Positions 6,359-13,538 of a stretch of DNA of 31,221 nucleotides are shown piece by piece (position 1 is the stretch's first letter; each line of letters opens with the position of its first letter). Below the pieces are notes generated by a model. It worked only from the letters and a program-made list of their open reading frames with translations, made no database searches and was not told where the DNA came from. A program made the position numbers and the translations under genes. Source of the DNA: Clostridia bacterium (GTDB lineage: Bacteria; Bacillota; Clostridia; Oscillospirales; Acutalibacteraceae); the NCBI GenBank assembly GCA_900769375.1, contig CAAGGN010000124.1:1-31221 (forward strand). The letters are read 5' to 3'.

Positions 6359-8710
6359 ATGGGAAATAAAATTAACTTTGATAACGATTGGTTATTCCAC
6401 CGCGGAGAAATCGAAAGCGATACCCCTCTTTATAAGGGATATATGTATATGTCCGCAAAGACCGAGCGAGGAGTATTGGGTCCCGCTTCCAAAAATTATC
6501 CTCTTGAAAGAGGAAACGCCATTCGAAATCATTGTTATAGCGCAGACCGCTTTATAAGCGTAACTCTGCCCCACGATTATCTTGCGGGGGATATACCCGA
6601 TAAGAAATATAATGAAGCAAGAGGTTTTGTTAACTACGAAAGCGCTTGGTATGTAAAGCGTTTTAACCTTGAGAAATCTGATGAGGGAAACCGCATAACC
6701 CTTTATTTTGAGGGAATTTCAGGCGAGTGCGAAATTTATCTTAACGGTTGCCTTATAAAAAGAAATTTCTGCGGTTATGTAAGTTTCGAGGTTGATATAA
6801 CCGATGTTGCTCTATATGGTGCGCAGAATGTTCTGAGCATACATATTGACCCTCATCGCAACGAGGGTTGGTGGTATGAGGGCGCAGGTATAACCCGCCA
6901 TGTTTGGCTCAATATCAACAATCCCGTGTCGGTCGACCTTTGGGGTGTTTTCGCAAAACCCAAGAAGTTAAACGAAAACGAGTGGGAAGTCGAAACTACC
7001 GCCGATATACGAAACGATTATTATACGGATACCGATGTTGAAATTAAATCATATATTAGTACCTTTGATGGCAAGGTGGTTGCCACCGCGTACGCTTCGG
7101 GAAAAATAGAAAAGCGCAGTGTTAAAACATTTCTTTATACCTTTAATGTGAATAACCCTGAACTTTGGTCCCCCGATAGCCCCACCCAATATAAACTTGT
7201 AACCACCTGCTTTAAGAATGGGGAACAAACCGATGAAAATACCGTGCTTTTCGGTTTCAGAACCTTTATTTGCGACGCTGATAACGGACTTTTCATAAAC
7301 GGAAAGCATTATAAAATCAAGGGTGTTTGCGCCCACGCCGACTGCGGTTTTACAGGCAAGGCAATGCCCGATAATATCCACCGCTACCGCGTAGAACTCC
7401 TTAAGGAAATGGGTGCCAACGGTTTTAGAACAAGCCACTATCCCCACGCGGAAGTTTTTATGGATGAACTTGATAAAAATGGATTTATCGTTCTTGATGA
7501 AACCCGTTGGTTTGATTCTTCCGAGGAAAGCAAAGAAAATCTTAAAATGCTAATAAAACGCGACCGCAACCGCCCATCTGTATTTTTCTGGTGCATAGGC
7601 AACGAAGAGCCCATAACCGATGATGACAGAGGCGTAAGAATCGCCAAAAACCTCGTGAATTTCGTTCATTCTCTTGATGATACCCGCCCCGTTACCTTTG
7701 CAGCAAGTCATATTCCCGCCACCGATACCTTCTTTGAATCCCTTGATGTTATAGGTATTAACTATTCTCTTAATAGATTTGATGAGATACACTCTCGAAA
7801 CCCGGAAAAGCCATTTATGTCTACCGAATGTTGCGCCCTCTCGACTACAAGAGGCGAATATTGGAACGATAATGCTTCAAAGGGCTACCGCACATCCTAC
7901 GATGCATCCCAAGCCGATAATATTATCAACAGTGGCTTTTCTTCAAGAGAAGGCACTTGGAAATGCTTTATGGAGAGAGATTGGGTGATGGGCGGCTACC
8001 AATGGAACGCTTTTGAATATAGAGGCGAAGCCGAAAATTCATGGCCGAGAAACTACTCGCAAAGCGGCTCTATTGACGCGTTTTTACAGAAAAAAGATGT
8101 GTTCTATCAAAATAAATCCCACTGGTCCAAGAGTCCAATGGTGCACATTTTACCCCATTGGAATTTTAAAGGGCTTGAGGGAACTGAAATCAAGGTTGGC
8201 ATTTATACCAACACCGAAAAGGTAGAACTTTATCTTAACGGAAAACTTATTTTAAGTGAAGAAACCAAACCCTTTACCGCCATTTATAAAAATATTCCCT
8301 TTGAAGCGGGTACGCTTCTTTGCAAGGGCTATATAGGCGGTGTTCAGGTTGCCGAGGATAAGCAGATTACCTCGGGCAACCCTTACCGTTTAAAACTTGT
8401 TCAGGATACCATGGATATAGAAGCAAACGGCAAGGATATATGCATTGTTTCTTGCTTTGTTGAAGATGAAAAGGGAAATCCCGTTCCCGATGCCTCTCCC
8501 CTTGTTAACTTCGAAACATTGGGTGACTGCTTCGTTTATTCAACGGGAAGCGATATTTCGGAAACCGATACAATCTTCAAATCCGAAAGGAAAATGAGGG
8601 CAGGCAGAATCGGTATTGCCGTTAAACTCGGTGAATCCCCCGATAACCTTAAACTTATTGCTTCTGCCGACGAACTTCTTTCCGCCGCAATAGAAATCAA
8701 AGTTAAATAG
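6359..8710 (+). CDS. Glycoside hydrolase family 2, beta-galactosidase-like
   Basis: This 783-aa enzyme shows the GH2 order: an N-terminal sugar-binding jelly roll (FNNDW-like start, LPHDY, GFVNYESAWYVKRF, FEGISGECEIYLNG), an Ig-like domain, and a TIM barrel from about residue 305 (INGKHYKIKGVCAHAD). The acid/base glutamate is E416 in IGNEEP and the nucleophile is E490 in STECCAL. Extra C-terminal beta domains follow (about 590-783), as in many gut Firmicute and Bacteroidetes beta-galactosidases. There is no signal peptide, so it would act on imported oligosaccharides. ATG 6359 has AGAAGGTGA just upstream; GTG 6350 lies within that site. No transporter is linked, and other GH2 activities (beta-glucuronidase, beta-mannosidase) are not excluded. 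Confidence 0.88.
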   Translation: MGNKINFDNDWLFHRGEIESDTPLYKGYMYMSAKTERGVLGPASKNYPLERGNAIRNHCYSADRFISVTLPHDYLAGDIPDKKYNEARGFVNYESAWYVKRFNLEKSDEGNRITLYFEGISGECEIYLNGCLIKRNFCGYVSFEVDITDVALYGAQNVLSIHIDPHRNEGWWYEGAGITRHVWLNINNPVSVDLWGVFAKPKKLNENEWEVETTADIRNDYYTDTDVEIKSYISTFDGKVVATAYASGKIEKRSVKTFLYTFNVNNPELWSPDSPTQYKLVTTCFKNGEQTDENTVLFGFRTFICDADNGLFINGKHYKIKGVCAHADCGFTGKAMPDNIHRYRVELLKEMGANGFRTSHYPHAEVFMDELDKNGFIVLDETRWFDSSEESKENLKMLIKRDRNRPSVFFWCIGNEEPITDDDRGVRIAKNLVNFVHSLDDTRPVTFAASHIPATDTFFESLDVIGINYSLNRFDEIHSRNPEKPFMSTECCALSTTRGEYWNDNASKGYRTSYDASQADNIINSGFSSREGTWKCFMERDWVMGGYQWNAFEYRGEAENSWPRNYSQSGSIDAFLQKKDVFYQNKSHWSKSPMVHILPHWNFKGLEGTEIKVGIYTNTEKVELYLNGKLILSEETKPFTAIYKNIPFEAGTLLCKGYIGGVQVAEDKQITSGNPYRLKLVQDTMDIEANGKDICIVSCFVEDEKGNPVPDASPLVNFETLGDCFVYSTGSDISETDTIFKSERKMRAGRIGIAVKLGESPDNLKLIASADELLSAAIEIKVK

Positions 8711-8713
8711 TAA

Positions 8714-8746
8714 AAAAGAACCTTTCACTTGAAAGGTTCTTTTCTT
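8714..8746. terminator. Bidirectional terminator between GH2 and thiT genes
   Basis: AAAAGAACCTTTC and GAAAGGTTCTTTT form a 13-bp perfect stem with a 4-nt loop, with T-rich flanks on both strands. The two genes converge on it. Confidence 0.85.
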
Positions 8747-8749
8747 ATT

Positions 8750-9307
8750 TTATGCGATATATCTTTTGATTTGCGGGCTTTTGAAAATGAGGGCGGTAGC
8801 TATGGCGGTAATCACCATTTCAGGAAGCATATAAGCCCCGTTATAGCAGAAGGAATACCACCAAGCATTATCCCATTCGCACCAGATATCAAAGATAACT
8901 CCGCCCGTAATAAAGTGGCATATAAATCTTAAAAACACGGCGAGGCAAACGCCCAATACTATACCAACGGTGCCCTTTTTTCTGAATATACCCGCAAAGC
9001 CCAAAACGGTATATGCAAGGATATAGTCGATAAGGAACGTGGCTATCAAGGCGGTGGGGGTAAGTCCCCATCCCATAACCTCTGCAAAGGAAAGCCCCAT
9101 TTGAATTAGAGAATAAACGAAGGTGGCTATAAAGCCCCATTTTGTACCGAGCATCAGTACCATCATAGCGATAGGCACCATACTCATAATAGTAACGCCG
9201 CCGCCAAGAGGCATTTCGATGGGTTTAAACATACTGAGGACTGTGCCAAGGGCAATAAATATCGCCGAAAGGCAGATTTTAAAGGTTGCGTTTTTTGTGT
9301 TTTTCAT
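8750..9307 (-). CDS. thiT: ThiT, thiamine-binding S component of an ECF transporter
   Basis: This 185-aa protein with about six membrane helices is the substrate-binding subunit of a group II ECF vitamin transporter. ThiT-type signatures are present: LGGGVTIMSMVPI near residue 35, and a C-terminal CHFITGGVIF ... YNGAYMLPE segment that carries the thiamine-contacting residues in characterised ThiT proteins. The upstream TPP riboswitch independently supports thiamine as substrate. The energising module (EcfT and the two ATPases) is not in the window and is presumably shared and encoded elsewhere. The ATG at 9307 has GAGGAA at a good distance. Confidence 0.92.
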   Translation of the reverse strand: MKNTKNATFKICLSAIFIALGTVLSMFKPIEMPLGGGVTIMSMVPIAMMVLMLGTKWGFIATFVYSLIQMGLSFAEVMGWGLTPTALIATFLIDYILAYTVLGFAGIFRKKGTVGIVLGVCLAVFLRFICHFITGGVIFDIWCEWDNAWWYSFCYNGAYMLPEMVITAIATALIFKSPQIKRYIA

Positions 9308-9376
9308 AATTTCCTCTTTTCCTTCGGGGGCAAGGTTTTTTATCGCTGCAGCTACTTTTATTTTAACCGTATTTCA

Positions 9377-9411
9377 GTCAAAACAAAAAGCCGCAGGCGA
9401 TAACCTGCGGC
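9377..9411 (-). terminator. Riboswitch-controlled terminator before thiT
   Basis: On the minus strand GCCGCAGG and CCTGCGGC form an 8-bp stem with a 6-nt loop, followed by TTTTTGTTTT. It lies between the TPP aptamer and thiT, as expected for TPP-dependent transcription termination. Confidence 0.85.
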
Positions 9412-9430
9412 AAATTTTGCATATTGCAAT

Positions 9431-9530
9431 TTTTCCTACGGCGGCATTATCCGCATCAGGTTACCGGTCGAAGCATAGCCAGAATTTCTGGCGCCTTCCT
9501 CTCAGCCGAATTTCATTCAGCTCCCGAAAA
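9431..9530 (-). promoter_or_regulatory. TPP riboswitch (THI element)
   Basis: Read on the minus strand, the two conserved halves of the TPP aptamer are present: GGCTGAGAGGAAGGC, then CGACC followed by AACCTGATGCGGATAATGCC and the closing GTAGGAAAA, with TTTTC/GAAAA as the outer helix. A variable P3 hairpin lies between the halves (GCCAGAAATTCTGGC). A terminator follows downstream, so high TPP should switch thiT off. Confidence 0.96.
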
Positions 9531-9549
9531 TTATATTTTATTTGTTTTT

Positions 9550-9577
9550 ATTTTAGCACTAATTTTTCATTTGTCAA
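9550..9577 (-). promoter_or_regulatory. Promoter of the riboswitch-thiT transcript
   Basis: On the minus strand a consensus TTGACA (9577-9572) overlaps the stop codon of the YfhO-like gene, and TAAAAT (9555-9550) follows after 16 bp. thiT therefore has its own start and need not depend on readthrough. Confidence 0.65.
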
Positions 9578-12321
9578 GTATCATCTTTTTCATTGAAAGC
9601 CGAAAGGTCTATTTTAAAACCGCCTTCAAAGCTTTCTCCCTTACCGAAATCAATATGGTGGGTTGCCTCGGTTATAGAGGGTATATCGTCAAGGATATGA
9701 GGTTTTTCTTCTTCCATCCTCTTTTCCTCCATATACTCTCTTGCTACCTCGGCAAGTTCCTCTTTATGCCACTTATCCAAAAGCTCCTCGCCTTCGGGAT
9801 ATTCGCTCATTACAGGATGCTTTTTAAAGTAAAGGGCGCAGACGATAAAGTAAATTAAGAATAGGGTCCAAGCGCCGATGGAAATTTCAGTACCAAGGGC
9901 AAGAGCAGGGGTTTCGTAATTAAAGCGGATAACGCTATCGCCCTTATCAACCTTAACCGCCATAAAGCCGTTCATAACCCTTTCAATAGGTGTCTTTACC
10001 CCGTCGACCGTGGCGGACCAGCCCTCCTCAAAGGGTACCGAGAAGAACACAAGCGAGGTTTTATCTCTCTTGACCTTAGCGGTAAAGCCCTTATTATCCA
10101 CAGAGAATTCATAAGCCGAGGTTTTCGAGAGCTTGGCGCTATCCTTCGCAACCTGCTCGTCGGTGGTGACGAGATTCATCTCTTCCTCTTCCTCGGTTTC
10201 CTCTGCGGTAGGCGTAGATTCCGTACCGTCGGTAATGACGCTATCAACATATCCCATAGAATCGGCAAGGGGATCAGATCCCACATACTCGGGTAACTCA
10301 ATCACAGTGGTTTCTTTCCATAAATCGCTGATATCGGTCATAATATCGCCGTATTTTTCTATCTGCCTATCCGTCAGCACAATTGCCTTAAGCATCATAC
10401 GGGTTTTGGTTACCTCGTCATAGGATTCAAAGGTTTCCCTATCCATAAAATACTCATAAGAAAAGCCGTATGGAATATAGTTTTGATTTTCGTAGATATA
10501 ATATCCGCTTTTGGTATCAATATACTTATATCCCGCCATCAAAGTTTCCCCGTTTTCATCCACAAAGCTATCATCGCAGGTGGCGTTTATAAGGTATTTT
10601 ACCGATAAAAGATTTCTGAGAGCACCGTATTTTGTATCGGGGCGACTCGCTACGTCACGCTCTATGCCAATACTGCCGTAAAACTCCATTAGAGATCCCG
10701 GAACTACCGAATGGAAGGCATTTATTGAAGGGTAACCGAGATACATAGCCGTATTATCCATACCGTCGTATACGTCGATACGGTAATTGCTATCATCCCC
10801 TAAATCAAGGTCGCCCTCAATAAGTCGGTCAATAACAACCTCATCTATCTTATGAGAATGTTGCCTTCCCGTATAGATATAAACATTACCGAAAATTACT
10901 GCGATTACAGCCGTACAGGCAACCGCCGATTTTATAAATGCATCCTTGTTTTTCTTTAAAAGCCGAAGCAATAAATATGCGACAATAAGAGATACAACCG
11001 CTATGGCGACAGAAACGAAAAATCTCGCCTTATAGGTCAAGCTTTCGCTATTTGTATAAAGTCCGTAAACTATTTCACCGTCATCGTTTTTTCTCGGGAA
11101 GAAACCGATAACAAGGGCGAAGGCAAGGGTTATGGCCGCAGTCCACCTGAAACCGTTTTTAATTTCGGGGGCTCTATCTTCAAAGAGCGAGGCGGTGGCA
11201 AGGCACATCATAAGAATGGGCATATAAAACCAACGGGCATAGTATGCCGAGTTGAAGGCATAAAAGGCGCTGTTTAAAATCGGCACCATAGCGCAAAGGG
11301 CGCAGATACATATCATACGCTTGAGCCAATGTCCTTTTTTGCCGATTAAAAATCCGCTCACGCCTATCATACTAAAGAGCGGGAGCCAACCGCCCAGTGA
11401 TGACCATTTTACATTGGCCTCGGGGAAAAATACGGGACGAGCGGGAATATCGGGCGGGAAAAAGAAGCACTGCAAAACGTTAAGATAAATCTGCTCCTTA
11501 CCGTAGGTTATAGCGCTCCAACCGATAAGGGTATCGGAGAGTCGGGTATTTGAAAGTATGGCGGCAATAGACGGAAGCAATAAAACCGAAGCCATTAAAA
11601 CGCCTAAAACCGCCTCGAAAATTAAAACGAGGAAGCGGCTAAAAGGTACCTTTATGGCCTTGCCGAATATTCTTACAAAGAAATAGAGGGCGGTAAATAC
11701 CACCATACCGAAAAAGAAGAAATAGTTAACAAGGGCGCAGATAAAAACCGCAAGAGCAAATACACCGCGTCGGTTTTCGGTTATAAGTAATTCCAATGCC
11801 AACAAAAGAAGCGGGAAGAACACCAATGCCTCGTGGAAATGGTTAAAGAAAATGTTATAAACCGAAAAGCCCGAGAAGGCGTACATAAGTCCGCCAAGAG
11901 AAGCAAACATTGGATTTTTAACAAATCTGCGGATATAAAGATACGCCGTAAAGGCGGCTAAAGCGAATTTTAAAATAAGAAGGGGCGCTAAAAGGTAGGG
12001 TACGAAATTATTTGGGAAAAGAAGGGTAAACCAGAAAAACGGACTTCCGAGAAGGTAAAAGGAATATGAGCCGATGAAATTAGCGCCTAAATCGGTATAG
12101 AAGTTCCAACCCGTATTGCCCGATTTTATGGCCTCGTGGGCAAGCTGATAAAAGGGAATTTGCTGAGCGTTATAATCCCCGTAAAATATGAAATATCCAC
12201 CGTCTGAAATAATATATGGCAAAAACATTAAAAGGGCGGCGGCAAGAGCAATCAGAAAAGTAAAAAGTCCTTTTTCTTTCTGAGGTTTTAAGGAAATCAT
12301 CTTATTATAAGAAAAATTCAC
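9574..12321 (-). CDS. YfhO-family polytopic membrane protein (GT-C-like)
   Basis: This 915-aa protein has a dozen or more membrane helices over the first about 500 residues, then an extracellular domain (about 510-800), a final helix (near ISIGAWTLFLIYFIVCALYF) and an acidic cytoplasmic tail. The opening (MFLPYIISDGGYFIFYGDYNAQQIPFY ... NFYTDLGANFIGSYSFYLLGSPFFW) is typical of YfhO proteins, which are GT-C-like and implicated in glycosylating lipoteichoic acid in Bacillus. It begins with GTG at 12321 behind a GGAGGAG/AAAGGA stretch. A Glu-rich linker (TEETEEEEEM) interrupts the extracellular part. Its acceptor and sugar donor cannot be deduced. Confidence 0.85.
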   Translation of the reverse strand: MNFSYNKMISLKPQKEKGLFTFLIALAAALLMFLPYIISDGGYFIFYGDYNAQQIPFYQLAHEAIKSGNTGWNFYTDLGANFIGSYSFYLLGSPFFWFTLLFPNNFVPYLLAPLLILKFALAAFTAYLYIRRFVKNPMFASLGGLMYAFSGFSVYNIFFNHFHEALVFFPLLLLALELLITENRRGVFALAVFICALVNYFFFFGMVVFTALYFFVRIFGKAIKVPFSRFLVLIFEAVLGVLMASVLLLPSIAAILSNTRLSDTLIGWSAITYGKEQIYLNVLQCFFFPPDIPARPVFFPEANVKWSSLGGWLPLFSMIGVSGFLIGKKGHWLKRMICICALCAMVPILNSAFYAFNSAYYARWFYMPILMMCLATASLFEDRAPEIKNGFRWTAAITLAFALVIGFFPRKNDDGEIVYGLYTNSESLTYKARFFVSVAIAVVSLIVAYLLLRLLKKNKDAFIKSAVACTAVIAVIFGNVYIYTGRQHSHKIDEVVIDRLIEGDLDLGDDSNYRIDVYDGMDNTAMYLGYPSINAFHSVVPGSLMEFYGSIGIERDVASRPDTKYGALRNLLSVKYLINATCDDSFVDENGETLMAGYKYIDTKSGYYIYENQNYIPYGFSYEYFMDRETFESYDEVTKTRMMLKAIVLTDRQIEKYGDIMTDISDLWKETTVIELPEYVGSDPLADSMGYVDSVITDGTESTPTAEETEEEEEMNLVTTDEQVAKDSAKLSKTSAYEFSVDNKGFTAKVKRDKTSLVFFSVPFEEGWSATVDGVKTPIERVMNGFMAVKVDKGDSVIRFNYETPALALGTEISIGAWTLFLIYFIVCALYFKKHPVMSEYPEGEELLDKWHKEELAEVAREYMEEKRMEEEKPHILDDIPSITEATHHIDFGKGESFEGGFKIDLSAFNEKDDT

Positions 12322-12362
12322 GATCCTTTCTCCTCCTCTTTAAAAAAATCTTTTATATCTTA

Positions 12363-12390
12363 TTGATATTATACCAAAAAATGCTATAAT
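12363..12390 (+). promoter_or_regulatory. Promoter of the SGNH hydrolase gene (overlapping divergent pair)
   Basis: TTGATA at 12363-12368 and TATAAT at 12385-12390 are 16 bp apart. The core is interleaved with the minus-strand promoter at 12368-12396, so only one of the two can be occupied by RNA polymerase at a time. Confidence 0.65.
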
Positions 12391-12396
12391 ATTCAA
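12368..12396 (-). promoter_or_regulatory. Promoter of the YfhO-like gene (overlapping divergent pair)
   Basis: On the minus strand TTGAAT (12396-12391) and TATAAT (12373-12368) are separated by 17 bp. Its -10 lies in the spacer of the opposing promoter and the reverse, so competition between them is expected. Confidence 0.65.
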
Positions 12397-12440
12397 TAGT
12401 ATGAATGTTGCTTTTTTGTTTGCGAAAGGAAGTAAGAAGA

Positions 12441-13451
12441 ATGCAAACCTTTAACTTTAAATCCGCGCCCATCAAGGTTTACGGCGCGCCGCTTTTTGAA
12501 AAAACGGGCACCTTTGAACGTTTCCCAAAGGAGCTTTTACCCTATTTTACCGCCATAAGCAAAAATCCTTGCGATCTTCGTAGAAGATGCGCGGGAGCAA
12601 GGGTTTGCTTCAAAACCGATTCTCCTACCGTTACGGTTACTGTAAAAATCGAAAAATTGGAACTTGATATAGGTATGTCACTTTTTTCGGGGGATGCAGT
12701 TGCCGTAATTTCCGGCTCCCGCCAAAATTTCAGATACAGAGGTCTTATTTATCCCACCAACTACGAGCAGACCGAATATTCCCGCACGGTTTATAAAGAA
12801 GCATATATGGAAGATGTTATGCTGTGTCTGCCTCGCAACAGTTATATAAAGGACATTGAAATCGGTATTGCGGATGGTTGCAGTTTAGAAGCCCCCACCC
12901 CATACAAAATCCAAAAGCCCGTGGTTTTCTACGGTTCATCCATAACCGAAGGGGCTCACAGTTCTCTCCCCTTTACCTGCTATACCGCCCTCCTTTCAAA
13001 CCGACTCGATTTTGATTATTATAATCTCGGTTTTTCGGGCTCGGCTATGGGCGAAAAGGAAATGGCGGAATATATTGCAAAGTTTGATATGAGCGCCTTT
13101 GTCTTTGATTACGACCATAACGCTCCGAATTTGGAACACCTCAAAAACACCCACGAGCCCTTCTTTAAAATCATAAGAGAGGCACACCCCGATTTGCCCG
13201 TTATAATGATGTCTAAACCTAAGGCGAAATATGAAAAGGGCGACCTTTTAAGAAAAGAAGTTATAAAAGAAACCTTCGAAAACGCCAAGAAGAACGGGGA
13301 TAAAAATGTTTATTTTGTTGACGGGGAAACCTTCTTCGGCGAAACCGATCGGGATATCTGCTCTACCGATGCCACCCACCCCAACGACATAGGTTTTATT
13401 CGTATGGCCGACGTTTTAGAGCCAATTTTGAAAAAGGCGCTTAATATTTAA
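12441..13451 (+). CDS. SGNH/GDSL-type hydrolase
   Basis: This 336-aa protein has an N-terminal beta-rich domain (about residues 1-155) and a C-terminal SGNH hydrolase domain. The nucleophile block is VVFYGSSITEG (Ser167), block II is LGFSGSAMG (Gly/Ser oxyanion), and the catalytic Asp-His lie in STDATHPND (D310, H313). This two-domain form is common among esterases that deacylate carbohydrates, but the substrate is unknown. No signal peptide is visible, so a cytoplasmic location is likely. The ATG at 12441 follows AAAGGAAG; an in-frame TTG at 12405 has no ribosome binding site. It shares a divergent promoter region with the YfhO-like gene. Confidence 0.85.
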   Translation: MQTFNFKSAPIKVYGAPLFEKTGTFERFPKELLPYFTAISKNPCDLRRRCAGARVCFKTDSPTVTVTVKIEKLELDIGMSLFSGDAVAVISGSRQNFRYRGLIYPTNYEQTEYSRTVYKEAYMEDVMLCLPRNSYIKDIEIGIADGCSLEAPTPYKIQKPVVFYGSSITEGAHSSLPFTCYTALLSNRLDFDYYNLGFSGSAMGEKEMAEYIAKFDMSAFVFDYDHNAPNLEHLKNTHEPFFKIIREAHPDLPVIMMSKPKAKYEKGDLLRKEVIKETFENAKKNGDKNVYFVDGETFFGETDRDICSTDATHPNDIGFIRMADVLEPILKKALNI

Positions 13452-13538
13452 ATTTTTTTAACATAAAGTTAACAATTTTAGAGTAAAATTTTGGAAAACA
13501 GTTAAGAATAATATAAATTGACGAAAGGCGGAAATAAG

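Noticed and set aside
9123..9596. 157-aa plus-strand frame opposite thiT and the riboswitch
   Set aside because: It runs antisense through a clear TPP aptamer and terminator and has no ribosome binding site or recognisable motif.
13458..13517. Promoter for the MacB-like ABC gene
   Set aside because: TTAACA and TAAAAT elements are present but their spacing (20 bp or 9 bp) is wrong; no convincing core could be assigned.
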